NCBI GenBank assembly: GCA_946902985.2
Contig: OX336392.1
Location: forward strand, 23,938,982 to 24,002,981
Length of the DNA: 64,000 bases
From: Meconema thalassinum
Taxonomy: Eukaryota > Arthropoda > Insecta > Orthoptera > Tettigoniidae
Direction: 5' to 3'
The stretch's first letter is position 1. The number at the start of each line of letters is the position of its first letter. This document shows, one piece after another, positions 47,088 through 59,704 of this stretch. The notes under the pieces were generated by a model that had not been told where the DNA came from, ran no database searches, and worked only from the letters and a program-made list of their open reading frames with translations. A program made the translations under genes and the position numbers.

Positions 47088-48092
47088 TATGACAAAAGTT
47101 TGGTGCTTTTCAGTCGGTCAACACGAATGTACCCAAAAAGAGCTGGGTTATGTCCTAATCCTGAAATAAATTACATGATATTATTAAATACACTAGGATG
47201 ACCAGTTTCGATCGTCAAGCGATCATCATCAGATCCATTACACTTAGGCTACAACATCTATGTTTGAGAATACAGGTGAAAAATATATACAATATGTACA
47301 ATTATTTAGTTGCAGTATTGGTAATTGCAACTGTCGGTGTATGCTAAATGTAGTATATCTCATGTTAGGTGAAATGCTAAAATGGTGATAGAAATCCGGA
47401 GTTTGTCTGTTTGGGGTGATCGTACGGTTGTAAAAATTCAACTATGGTTATACTGCAATAATACAGGCTGATACTTATCCGGTTGTCTTCCTGGCTGGAA
47501 CTTCGAGCAGTTTCGTGTTCACTCTAGCACCAGTTGTGGTCGACTGAACCCGGGTGTTAACTGGACGAAACTGGTTTTTCCTTTCTCCCCACTTTGTTCT
47601 GTCTGAGGTCAGTGCAATGTCGAGTTTCGTCCAGTTAACACCCGGATTCAGTCGACCACAACTGGTGCTAGAGTGAACACGAAACTGCTCGAAGTTCCAG
47701 CCAGGAAGAAAACCGGATAAGTATCAGCCTGTATTATTACAGTATAACCATAGTTGATTTTTTTACAACCATATAATCACCCCAAACAGACAAACTCCGG
47801 ATTTCTATCACCATTTTAGCATTTCACCTAACATTAGATATACCACATTTAACATACACCGACAGTTGCATTACCAATACTGCAACTAAATAATTGTACA
47901 TATACCTGTATTCTCCAACATAGATGTTTTAGCCTAAGTTTAATGGATCTGATGATGATCGCTTGACGATCGAAACTACTCATCCTAGTGTATTTATTAA
48001 TCTTATGTAATTTATTTCAGGATTAGGACATAACCCAGCTCTTTTTGAGTACATTCGTGTTGACCGACTGAAAACACCAAACTTTTGTCATA
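47088..48092. mobile_element. 1-kb palindromic (fold-back) MITE
   Basis: Two arms of about 480 bases in inverse orientation (47088-47573 and 47622-48092) around a spacer of about 48 bases. Outer ends are TATGACAAAAGTTTGGTG and CACCAAACTTTTGTCATA. The centre of each arm contains GTCGACCACAACTGGTGC or its complement. TA or TATG at the outside may be the target duplication. No coding capacity. Arms differ at scattered sites and small gaps. Confidence 0.8.
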
Positions 48093-48645
48093 TGAAATAC
48101 GGTATTAACCGACCACCTGATGTAAACAAAACATTAAACTTATTTAATAACAAGCTAGAACCTGCAATTTATTGTCTGGTATAAACCTAACGGTTTAACA
48201 CTAATTGGTTTAGTTAAAATACCCCACTGAGTAATGAAGGGGTTAAAGAATTCTGCTAATGATAGAGTGGTGTTAGTTAATTAATTAACAGGTTGGCAGT
48301 GAGACAGACAGGTTGTTGTTCCAGACGCAGCCTTCCTCCGGTTACCGGTGACAGCTCACGCAAGGCGACACCACCTCCCCTCGATAATGATGGACACTGA
48401 CAACCTTTGTCTGCTTTTCACTTCTATCTCATTTCAACTCGTTTAATGCTTCGACTATTGAACTGAATTTTACAATAATTTAACACTCGTCTCATGAAAA
48501 CGAACTGAAACTACAAACAGCTAAAACTGGCAGGCGTAATTTAGGATCTACCAGTGGGGCTCTGGAACTGATCGATTTGAGTCTGATCTTTGGCATTGCT
48601 GTTTGCGTTGTTGGCAATTACTATCATGTATTCAGTTTATAATGT
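48093..48645. other. Unassigned DNA
   Basis: No gene or repeat recognised beyond TTAATTAATTAAC near 48277. Confidence 0.4.
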
Positions 48646-49708
48646 ACTAGCTGAAGTACCCATTCTTCAAACGGTCTTCGGTATTAATAACCAAACGTTA
48701 TCAATTGAGCTACTGTTGCAATGGTTAGGGGCTTGGAACCTGTTTGTAGACAAAGAAAAATGGTTAGTTAAAATGTTCTCTAAAACTAAATTTACCTAAC
48801 GTGTTCTTCCTGACCTGAAAATAAAATTGAAAACCTCGTAGACGAATCGCAATACACGTCACATACAAACTGACCCTCACCGTTGTGTCAAGTCCCCAAC
48901 CATAGGAAGACCCCTTTTAAAAATTATAAAGGCTTTTGGTGCATGAAAATTCAAGTTATTTAGCCCCCAATGACCCAAATTCCTAAAGGCAGCAAAAATA
49001 CTATTTCAAATCAGGAGTACGACATATCGCACGTGTAAGTAGTGTGAAAAAAATCTCGGGTACTCCTTGAACCCCTTAAGCGCATTGATGAATTTTACAG
49101 TTTTAGTTGGTTCCGTGATAACCTTCTAGCCATTTTCAAACTTTCACAGAAATGTAATAATTGGAATGGCATAACTTCTTGCAGAAATAGATGGAAAGTT
49201 GGATGTCACCTCTTGAGATACTGTTGTCATGGTTACTGACTTGCATTCCTTCATTAGTTTATTAATGTGAAATTAGTTTTCTGGGAATATATAAGAAACT
49301 GTTGGTTTTATAGCCTTAAATTGTAGTTTTCGGGGACCCTTTACGGCTCTTTAGGGGCCCCGAGCTTTGTTTCTGACACCAAGGGGTTGAAAATGAACTT
49401 TTTCTCGTCGTTGTACGCCATAATATAATAATAATAATTATAATAAGTTAACGAACCTACTGCGTTGTCGTAGGAAGGCGGAGAGGTGATACTCCGACGT
49501 GGCGCGTCCCAGGTGGCGGATAGGGGGGTCCTCACCAGTTTTGCTGGCGGACTTGCGAAATAAAATAGCTCTCGCGGACCAAACACACTCCCATTTCTCA
49601 TCAATCATCCTATCATATTCCATTCATCACCTTTCCAGATCACATCTGGAATTGTAATCCCTGACTCCGGTCAGATCGTGGGTCCTAGACCAGACAATCA
49701 ACTCAAGT

Positions 49709-52670
49709 ATGAACAGTCTTCTAATGAACTCTTCCACCGCAAGGCACCATTCGGATACGGTGGGGTGCCGCGTAGAAGAGTCAGGTGAGTCGGAGCGCCT
49801 GGAAACCCGAAAGTCCAAATACAAACTCAAAATTAACAAACATAGGGAATTTTCATTCTTTGCAACATTAAACATAAATTCGTTAATTAAAATTGGAAAA
49901 CTTAAGCATTTAACCGATATATTGGACCAACACAAGATCTTAATAACAGCACTTCAAGAACTTAGAAACACAGATCAAGACCCCATTGAATGTGGAGGAT
50001 ACCGTCTCTACAAGGGACCTCCAGGACCACGAGTTATGAAAAATGTCCCCCAATTTGGTATGGGATTTTTAGTACATACCAGTATTATTGATTCAGTGGA
50101 AGACTTTTCGTCGAACTCATCAAGGTTAGCAACTTTAACAATTAGGACAGGAAACAAAATATACTCTTTGATAAACGTTCATGCCCCACCTAATGACAAG
50201 AATGTCAAAAAATTTAGAGATGAAACGGACAATTTTTGGGAAGAACTTGCCTTACTAATATCAAACATTCCAGACACTCATGTTAAAATCTTGCTTGGGG
50301 ATTTTAATGCAAAAATTGGTCAAGAAAGAAAATTTCGTCCAATAGTAGGTAAGTGGCCAGCTCACAAATTCACTAAAAAGAATGGTGAAGAACCCTTTGT
50401 GAAGAACATGGCCTACGTCTCGAAACTACTAGACTTAAGCGAAGACCACACAAACTTATGACCTGAAAATGCCCTAATAGTGCACTAGGGGAATTCCAGA
50501 TAGACCATGTTGCAATGGATAGAACTATATAACGTGAAGGTACTACGTGGGGTCGATGTTGACTCTGATCATTATGTATCCAAGATAAAGATCAAGTTAA
50601 CTCCACGACGTAAACAAAAATCGTCAAACTCGACCATGCAAAGGCAATATGACCCTAGTTATTTAATAAATAATGTGTCCTATAAGGAAAAGTCTAAAAC
50701 TCTCTTAAGTGACAAGCTAGAAACGATGGTTGACACACTGAAAACCGTTGCTGTCGAAATTGCCCCAATTAGGAAAAGGAAAAAGCATACATGGTGGAAT
50801 GCGGAATGTGATGCTGCAATTCGGAGAAGACACACAGCATGGCTCAATGATCAGCAAAATAGGACCACACAATCCCAAGAAGAATTAACCATTGTTCGAA
50901 GGGAAACTGCCAAAGAAATTAGGAGAATTAAAAGAGAAAATCAAAAAAAGTCCATACAAGCTATTGATGATTCCTTTAAGCAACACAAAACAAGAGACTA
51001 TTACAGGACATTTCGTCAATATCATTCTAAATACAGCCCTCCTACACTATTAATGAAAGATAAATCAGGTAAACTAGCCCACAATGATACTGATAATGCT
51101 AAAATTCTAGCAGATTATTTTAGAGAACTACTAAATGCTGATGAACCAAAGGAATATAGTGATTTTGAGCCTAATCCAAAAAATAAAACAAATTTACAGA
51201 ACATTATTCCTCCTGACTTGACTGAAGTATGTGCAGCGATTAATTGGCTCAAAAATTATAGAGCAGCAGGAGAGAATTCATTGGTAGCAGAACTATGGAA
51301 ATATGCAAATGAACAAACCATCTCCAACCTCCATAAACGCCTCATCGATGTATGGAATTCAGAACAAATACCAGAGGGAGAATGGCTGTAATCCACCCAA
51401 TTCATAAAAAGGGTGATAGATCAGACCCGAACAACTGCCGTGGGATTTCTTTGCTTGATGTAACATACAAGATTCTATCTAGAATTATCTTGACAAGAAT
51501 TCAACAGCAACTCGATCAAGAACTAGGAGAATAACAAGGAGGTTTCCGACCAGGTCGCAGCTGTCCGGATCAGATCATCAGTCTGAAATGGATAATGAAA
51601 TATCATAGAATGAGACAAAAGGATTTGGTCATTACTTTTGTGGATTTTAAGAAAGCTTATGACAGTATCCATCGAGGGTCATTACTTAACATCCTTAGGG
51701 AATTTGGGTTACATCAAAAGCTTATCAACCTCATCGGCGTTACTTTGAAAGATACTAAATCAAAGGTTAAATTTCGAGGCGCCTTGTCTGAACCATTTGA
51801 TATCCGGACTGGACTTCGACAGGGAGATGGTCTATCACCGTTATTATTTAATTGTGTTCTTGAAAATATCATGCGTGAGTGGAACAAAACTTGTCCTCCA
51901 AATGTAAAGATTGGTACTAATATAAAACTGAATTGCTTGGCCTTTGCGGATGACCTTGCACTGCTTGCAACCAGTATAGATGAGGCTAAACACCAAATTG
52001 AAGAACTTGGGTCTATTGCAGCAAAAGTAGGACTTAAAATTTCATTTGAAAAGACTGAAATAATGGCATCCTTTGATGTGGAAACACAAGCTATTACATT
52101 GATCAACAATAAAGAAATTAAAGTTGTACATAAATTTAAATATTTAGGGGAGATTATAACATGGAATTTGAATGAGAAAGCGTCAATCGAAAATAGAACA
52201 ACAAAGTTAAGACAAGCGCAATATATTACTTGGTCTAGTTACAAAAAAAATCACTCTCCACAAATGCCAAATTACGACATTACGAATCAGTTATTAAACC
52301 GGAAGCAATATATGCTTGTGAAACACTTTTCAAGTTAAACACTAGATCAGTTACTGACACATTACAGAAGATTGATAGAAGAATTCTCAGAACTATAATT
52401 AATAAAAAACATCAGGTGGATGGTCAATGGCGTCTATTACCAAATGAAGTGGTTTATAAAGAAACTGGGTCTATAGTCGATACTATGCGAAAAAGGCGAA
52501 TTCCTTTTTTTTGTCATCTCTCGCCTGCCGGATACCAGACAGTTAAAAGTATTATTTAATTATTTTTTCAAAAGTAAAACGAAGAACTCTTGGTTTATGG
52601 AAATTCAAAATGATCTGGATGAACTCGACTTGACAATGTCCCAAATTGCTAACAAAGATTAGAAGAATAT
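49709..52670 (+). pseudogene. RTE LINE ORF: endonuclease and reverse transcriptase (broken)
   Basis: The endonuclease (about 49845-50460) shows TLNINSLIKIGKLKHL, QELR, YSLINVHAPPND and LLGDFNAKIG, typical of AP-like LINE endonucleases. The linker is frameshifted near 50460-50530. The reverse transcriptase (about 51370-52090) shows HPIHKKGDRSDPNNCRGISL, GGFRPGRSC, FVDFKKAYDSIHR, GLRQGDGLSPLLFN and the catalytic LAFADDLALL (about 51940-51970). Frame changes lie near 51390 and 52270, with an in-frame stop at about 51532. A C-terminal region (NEVVYKETGSIVDTMRKRR) continues to about 52660. LINEs of this clade nick DNA and reverse-transcribe their RNA in place. Confidence 0.8.
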
Positions 52671-52679
52671 CTTGAAAAA

Positions 52680-54216
52680 CAAGTAGTTCCATGAAGAACT
52701 ATACAGCCTATTTTCATATATCCTACTTATGTTAATTGCCACTATCGACAAACACAATTTCTGTTTGATTGCTGTAATAGATTCGTAGATATTAAGAACC
52801 GAATAAATATTTCGGATGGTCGTCATGTTGGATTTTATATATGTAGGTCCTAGAGTTATGTACTGTTACATGCAGATTATTGTGAACGTGTAGTATTCAA
52901 ACTTCAATCGCATAATTAGGACACAAGAAAAAACAAGGAGATTTTAAAATTTTTCACAGCTGCCATCTTGAGGTTATGGAAACAATTGAAGTAAATTAGA
53001 TGCCAGTGGATTAACATTCGTATAAGGATTTACTATACCAAGTTTCACTGCACGCGGATGGTTAAATTGCGAGAAACGTCCATGTGAATATTTATAATTC
53101 GCGTCACCGCCATGTTGGATTTGTGATCACCAGGTTATTTAAAGTCCTATAAGTGAACTTATGTTCATAGCAGCTATGAACATTAAAAAATGCAGTTTGA
53201 TTGCTAAAATAGATTCGTAGATATTCAGTATCGTCTAAATATTTCGGATGGTCGCCATGTTGGATTGTTAAATGTATAGGCCATAGAGTCATGTACCATT
53301 AAAGGAAAATTATTGCGTAGGTTCATTATTCAAACTTTCACTTCGATCGCATGACTACATCACAAGAAATAAAAACTTAATTTTAAAATTCGCACTGCCG
53401 CCATCTTGAGGTTATGTAAACAATTGAACTAAATTAGATACCAGTGGATTACAATGCGTATAAATATTTCCTGTACCAGGTTTCAGTGCGCTTGGAACAT
53501 TAAATCGCGAGAAATGTCCATTTAAAATTTTCAAATTCGCTTGGCCGCCATGTTCGTTTTGTAGTTAACCGGTTTTTGAAAGTCTTATAGGTGGACTTTC
53601 AGTAGTGCCTTTATCTCCGTACAAAATTTTAGGGAGATACCGCTAATAGTTTCAGAGATATAGATGCCGGTGAAATATTTCGCACATCCGCCATCTTGTG
53701 ATTATGTAAACAATTGAACGAAGTTAGATGTCGGTGCTTTACAATGTATATAAATATATACTGTACCAAGTTTCATTGCGTTTGGTTGGTCAAATCGCGA
53801 GAAACGTCTATTTAAAAGTCGCAAATTCGCTTGGCCTCCATGATGGTTTTGTAGTTACCAGGTTTTCAAAAGTCACATAAGTGAACTTATAGTAGTTCCT
53901 TCTATCACCATAGAAAATGTCAGGGTAATAACGGTAATAGTTTCGGAGATATTGAATGGTGGTGAAATATTCGCACAGCCGCCATGTTGGATTGGTGAGT
54001 CGTAACAAAATTTGAAGGGCACGGTCGAGGTCGCCGGGAATAGTGCTATGAAATTTCCGAGTTTCATTGAAATCGCTCCTGCCGTTTAGATTTTATTAGG
54101 GGGGGACACACACACGAATCACACACACAGACACACACACACACACACACACGCACACACACACACGGACAAAAGGTGATCTCATAAGCCTATTTTTTCA
54201 AAATTGAAAATAGGCT
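52680..54216 (-). mobile_element. Helentron-like non-autonomous element, copy 2
   Basis: Inverted copy of 19486-21006. On the minus strand it starts AGCCTATTTTCAATTTTG, has the partner TGAAAATAGGCT near its end and a hairpin AGTTC-TTCATG-GAACT followed by ACTTG. A (CA)n tract (about 54103-54165) and about 300-bp repeats with the CCAACATGGCGG marker match copy 1. It interrupts the 3' end of the LINE without an obvious target duplication. Confidence 0.65.
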
Positions 54217-55151
54217 AACAAGAACATCCGACTTCCCTCAAAAACCTTTACCCGCAAAACTTACACCATAAGCGATGCAGAGAGAGCGGCAAGGTCGACT
54301 AGAATGAAAATGTTTTGGGAAAAGAAGAAAAATAAGTAGCTGAATCTTTAATATTGTTTTTGAGATATGTATATATTTGTTTTGGTTAAGTGCTCCAATG
54401 AGGGCGTAACATATGTAAATAAATAAATAAATAATACGTTAATAATATAACAATATAGGATAGGGATATAATAGACGTTCTGTACCATACCCGCACGTGT
54501 AAATCGCGTGAAAAAAATTCTAGAGTACCCCTTGACCCCCTTCAGCGCATTATATGTATTGAAGAATTTTACAGCTTAATTTGGATCCGTTATAACATTA
54601 TAGCCGTTTGCAAACCTTCACAGTGATGTAATAAATGGAATTGCAGTGCGTCTTACAGAAAATATATGGACCTCTGAGATTGTGTTGCCATGGTTACCGG
54701 CTTGCATTCTTTCAGTAGCTTAATAAATGAAATTAGTTTTCTGGGAATATCTCAAAAACGGTTGGTTTTAGGGCTTTCGAGTTTCGTTTCTCACATTGAG
54801 GGGATGAAAATGAGCTTTGTCTCACCCTTCTACGCCTATATCAGCATGCATTTTAAGGGGGCAGGCCCCCTTTTATGAGAGGAACGGAGAAGAGTTACAT
54901 CAATGATTAGTGCCTTTCCCCTGATGGATATCTGTATCAAATTTTACGTCGATCCACCCAGCCGTTCTCCAGTTATAAGGACACGAAGCTGTCCACAGAC
55001 AAACAAACAGACATACAGACAGATAGACAGACAGACTGACAGACAAAATATTTTTGCGCTCATCGGTCATAAAACAGTCTGAAACGCGCAAATACCGCAA
55101 ATTTCCTTGGAAATTCAGAAAAAACAGACAAACTTTCATTTATATATATAT

Positions 55152-58100
55152 TGAACCCATGTGCCATAGGGTCCATGGAAGGTCGAACCCATGTCCTTAA
55201 GGAAGAAATGAAAGAAACGTATAGTTTCCTAAAGGAACGGAGAGAGATTTTAAGCCAGGATTATAGCTTAACATTGTGCAAGCGACTAGGGACAGATGTT
55301 CCTTAGATGAGATCACCCCACTCGACATTCAAGAGAGGGCTGGTCACGAGTATTAATAACTGAATGGAAATTTCCACCGTGATAGACAAGGAAGCCTGAA
55401 TCGGAATTCGAGCTGACGTTGCTGGAAATTGACAACGCCGCTTATGCGCCAGAAGAGGAATAATTAAAATTAACACGTTTACGAGCATAATAATGAGTAA
55501 ACAAGCACAGTACAGTGAATCATTTTGAATGAGAGATTTTTCAGTAAAGAGAAACCATTTAATAATTGCGCAGAAAAAAACTGCCGACGTAAGACGACGT
55601 CATTGGGGAATTACCTAAGCCTCTGTGGAGGGGAGAGAGCAAAAGAAATGCAACACCCACACAATTGAGGACGAGAAATTAATTAATATCTCCGAATTGC
55701 ACGATCGATTCTTAGGTGCAATAAGATCATTTGACATTGAGAAGATGAGCTTTCGGAAGGTATAATTTTTATATTTGTGGCACCATTATTTTAGAAGTTG
55801 ACCACAGAAAAGGCTAGAGTCTTATTTTTTTGTAGTAAAATAGTATAAAGCTTCGGGGTTTACCAAGCCAACCATGCAGTCTCGAATAGCCCGTGAGGGG
55901 CGTAAGGCTACATCACAGCACATGCAGTTATTGTCAGCCTGCGGGCATGACACTGTGTCACGATCATCATTGAATGCAGTTTCAAACGGCCTGAGGGCAC
56001 GTCACTGTGCTACATCACAACGAATGCAGTCTTGAACAGCCCGAGGGGTGTTGCCACGCATCACGCAGTACGAATCCGTCCAGGAGGACGTGAAGTTATA
56101 TCAGCACAGGCAGTCATACGAGCACTCCGTGAGGGGAAGTGCTGCACCACGACGTAGAAGTAGTCATTCCGACAGTCCGTGAGGGGACGTGACTCTGCGT
56201 TACATCGAAAACAGCTACCAGTACTCCTTGAGGGGAGAAACGCTGTGTTACACCGCAGAAGTAAGATCCGATAGCCACAGGCGTCACAGTATTAACGACT
56301 TGCCTGCCTCCATCAGGAGTGGTCAAGACGAAATTTTAAAGTATCGCCGTAGTGAAATATTAGGAAAATCCTAATTATAGGATTTAGGCCCGACTGTATA
56401 CAAGTTAAAGTGAAAATTCGTAAGATATAGTCAGAGCAGGCCGCGAACATCGGACTTAAAGGCGATAGGTCGTTAAATGTACGAACGAATAGATCATAAC
56501 GTACGGAAGTATCGTACCAGACAGATAAACTGTTATTTAAATTAAAGAAACCTAAAAGGGAAGAACAGAATAATAAAACAGTTCAAATAAAGACGATAGG
56601 AGACTATAAACATTAGCTCCAGAAAGCAGGCGAACTATTCTAAAAATACTAGAATTGAGAAGTGCTAGCTGCTATAAACTGAATCTATAGGTCTTAGAGG
56701 AGACCTCGATCCGTATAGACTTTCGTTAGGATCGATAGACAGATCTACAAAGAAGCCGTTCAAGCTAGATAAATAGCCGGTTATCCAGGATAGGAGTAGC
56801 AGAATTGGACTCCAGGGAACAGTAGATGTTTCGGGACTTTCGCATTCTGCAGGATAGGAAGCCGACATCGAATAAATTTCACCCTTGGAAACGGGAATTT
56901 AAGAAGATCACGTGTGATAGGCTCAGAAATACGGCCTAGTGATCGAGAATTGTGAAGTGTAAAATAATCAAGATTGTGTGTTAAATTAATAGTTTTAGTG
57001 TTATTATGTGTTCAAAAGGGACACATCAGTATATAAAAATGTCGTCAATGTTAAGTGTTTTAAATGTATGTCAAAAAGTGTTTTTAAGTAAGATGAATTC
57101 CTTTAATATGGAGTAAAAGTTCAAAGTGGGCCCAAAAATGAAGCACCGCACCAGATTTAAGATCATAGGATGATCTGGAAACATGTGAGTACTAAATTCA
57201 TTCTATTTTGGTGTCAGAAATTGGTTGTGTACAAACCCACCGGAGTTTTTGAGTGAAAGGGATGTGTTTTAATAAATAAATACTGAATAATCAAGAACAC
57301 GGTCTGAACGATAATAAATAAAATTGAGAAATTAGAAATAATTATGTAAAGAATAAATCCCGTAGAGGAAATATGTGAATAAAGGGTTAATGTATTTAAC
57401 AAATGTCATAAGAGCAAGCGAAATATCATTAATTATCATGAAAGACATTGAAATAAAGTAAAGTTGAGATATGAAAGAAATAGCTTTTGAGCTTGTATAA
57501 AGAATAAAGATAATAATAATAATTAAATATGGAAATGTTAAATAGAAATCAAATAAATTGATATGAACATAAGAGCGTTAAGCCTTAATGTATGTGTAAG
57601 ATATGATGTTCAATGGAATATATTAAACAGGGAGCGATTTATCGACAACGGAAGGATTAATATGTGAATTAAAATAATATGAATTGTTACTAAAGAGATT
57701 TTATCAGTTCTTGGGAAGACATTTTCGGCTTAAAATAATGCATAGCGCATAATGAGCGCAAATATAATATTAAAGTGTCACGCTAGGAACGCGTAGTGGT
57801 TAAAATACTTGGTACATTACTTATGGAGGGTAGTTGGATGCAGTGAATTGATAATTGTATAAGTCCTCTATTTGTGACATAGTATCACGAGGCATTGTGT
57901 ATGTATTTAAAAAGGGAGCTAATATATGGTATTATTGAGCGTATGTCATATGGGCCACGGCCGACTCTAAATCGCATTTTGTATAAGTCCTCTATAAGGG
58001 ATTGGTTCCCGAGGCACGTGAACAGATTCGAATGCAGAATCTTCTTATGATAAAAGCCCCTTAAATTCTCCGTCGTCGTATGTGTATTAATCTTCCCAAT

Positions 58101-59406
58101 CAATGAGGACCCTCTCATAATTAATAAATGCCAAGGATACGAAAATGGTCTGTGAACCAAAGAATAGTTGTTTGAATGAATACGGTACAGTAAAGCCCGG
58201 TCTCCCCAGAACTGGATATAATGGGAAGGTTTGTTTTGAAAGCCTTGGAAATAAGCTACTAACGTTGGGTCAGACAGGGAGTCGCCGTCACCCTACGTGG
58301 TCATAAATCGCACCCCAAGTAGTAGAGTCTAGCTCTCTTAAAGCGAGAGGGAACAGAGACCGTCTCGTAAGCTGTTGTAAAGAGAATGAATACACCAGGA
58401 GTGTTTAAAGTTGTTAACGACCCGGGCGTTGAACCGAGGTCTTTATAGATGGATATTTCGTTTGCCGGTTCAGATCGTAGTTTCTTATATGATAATGGTC
58501 TATTAAGACTTAAGAGATAAATAACAATCCCTATTGTAATAATGTAAGGACGTGGGATTCCACGAGTTGATTGAAGGCAACTGAGTTCGGGAGTAACTAT
58601 AGTTTTTTTGACTGTGTCAAGTACCTTCACGCTCTGGAGTACACAATTGATTTTCTGATTGCCTTAATATATTTGTGAAATAAAGAGAGATGATAACAAC
58701 TGAATGTGTGGACATGCCCAAAATATTGAGTTAGATAATTAACATAGATTTTAAATATAATTATATATTTGTTTTTGTGAAATAAGAAAATACAAAAAAT
58801 AGTGTTTGAGGTGTACAAGAATGACACCATAATAATGTAAATGCATGGAGCCAAAGAGCTCGGAGTTATGTAAACTTAATGTTAGTGCTTTATGGAAGTG
58901 AGACTAAGTAAGAATTGTTGGTTTATGTGGAAACCACAGGTTTTTGAATACAATATTTGTTTATATTTGTGATTCCTTGTTCATTTGGAACAAGCAGTTG
59001 ATTATTGGGTCAGTAATTAAATTGTTAAAGTGTTTGTAGCGCCATTAATTTTATTAATTAAATGTGTTTAAATAGGAGTTGATTTTGTTGTTATTTTTGC
59101 AAGTGTATCCTCTAATTAATCCAAAATATGTGAGTCACAGAGTGGGGGAACTTACCGCTGCCCCGAAATTCCGAATTGAGCTACGCTGGTATACTGTGAT
59201 TGGCATATTTCTTGCTAAATGGGCACATGGGGATATATAAATAATGTGCTGGATTAATAACTAGAGGAACACTTAAGTCGGTCATATCATGTAAAATTAA
59301 AGGAGTGATAGGAATAGCTACAACGTAAAATATTAACTGACCGCATGGGTCCCTGGAAACTCATACCGAGCAGCCCTGAATGAAATATATTATAAACCCC
59401 CTAGCA
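55152..59406 (+). repeat. 5' LTR of the young LTR element
   Basis: The start is fixed by the repeat at 62360 after a purine tract. The end is inferred at CTAGCA (59401-59406), 13 bases before the TGGCGCC primer site. It is AT-rich with several small frames that recur in the 3' copy only because the LTRs are copies. No gene is supported inside it. Confidence 0.75.
55870..56270 (+). repeat. Degenerate tandem repeats of about 50-65 bp within the LTR
   Basis: Roughly seven units share a core such as GCAGT...CGAA.AGCCCGTGAGGGG followed by ACGTGACTCTGTGTTACATC. GTGAGGGG or close variants recur at about 55893, 56130, 56171 and 56228, with weaker forms between. The same array is present in the 3' LTR near 63078-63480. 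Confidence 0.7.
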
Positions 59407-59419
59407 ACCTTTTTCTTTT

Positions 59420-59437
59420 TGGCGCCCAACGTGGGGC
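59420..59437 (+). other. Primer-binding site of the young LTR element
   Basis: TGGCGCCCAACGTGGGGC lies 13 bases after the inferred LTR end. TGGCGCC is a widespread Gypsy and retroviral primer-site start. The following ACGTGGGGC also appears next to the repeated primer sites of the Gypsy element near 12930-13010. Confidence 0.7.
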
Positions 59438-59449
59438 TGAGTTTTCCTA

Positions 59450-59545
59450 GGGAAAACCCGAGTTTTTCTCGAAAAATCAAAATTTTCATTTTTTTTTTGA
59501 AAAAAAAAATGGTTTTTCGAAATTTTGAATTTTAAATACTTCCAT
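59450..59545 (+). other. Hairpin-rich leader
   Basis: CATTTTTTTTTTG is followed at once by AAAAAAAAAATG (about 59487-59511), and GAAAAA/TTTTTC pairs lie outside it, with AAAATTTT and AAATTTTGAATTTT nearby. It is placed between the primer site and the ORF, where retroelements carry dimerisation and packaging signals. That role is inference. Confidence 0.5.
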
Positions 59546-59704
59546 AAAGGTTTTATGAAATTGAATAAAAGGATCAAAAGGGTACGTTGTAAGTGAATAC
59601 CCGTACCAAAGTAAAGTTTAAAGAAATTGGGACACACTAATTCAGAGTATCATCTCTCAAACATGTACTAGTGTGGTGGCATTAGAGGCCCACTGTATTT
59701 TAAT

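Larger units (their letters stand above)
49421..54450 (+). mobile_element. RTE-type LINE, nearly full length, with Helentron insertion
   Basis: The 3' end has (AAAT)n at about 54412-54433. TAATATAA occurs at 49421 and 54443 and may be the target duplication, though this is weak in AT-rich DNA. Removing 52680-54216 gives about 3.5 kb, a usual RTE length. It interrupts the repeat element described above. Confidence 0.7.
48646..55150 (+). mobile_element. Non-autonomous repeat element hosting a LINE
   Basis: It starts ACTAGCTGAAGTACCC, like the element at 13056, and ends TTTCATTTATATATATAT next to the young LTR element. A roughly 350-base unit occurs twice, at about 49025-49420 and 54485-54836 (marked by GTTTTCTGGGAATAT and GAATTTTACAG); the LINE insertion falls at the end of the first. 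Near 54940 the phrase TTACGTCGATCCACCCAGCC resembles RTE-type 3' ends. It has no ORF of its own. Confidence 0.5.

Noticed and set aside
55303..56374. Short ORFs repeated at 62511-63582
   Set aside because: Identical because the LTRs are identical; they are short and have no motif.
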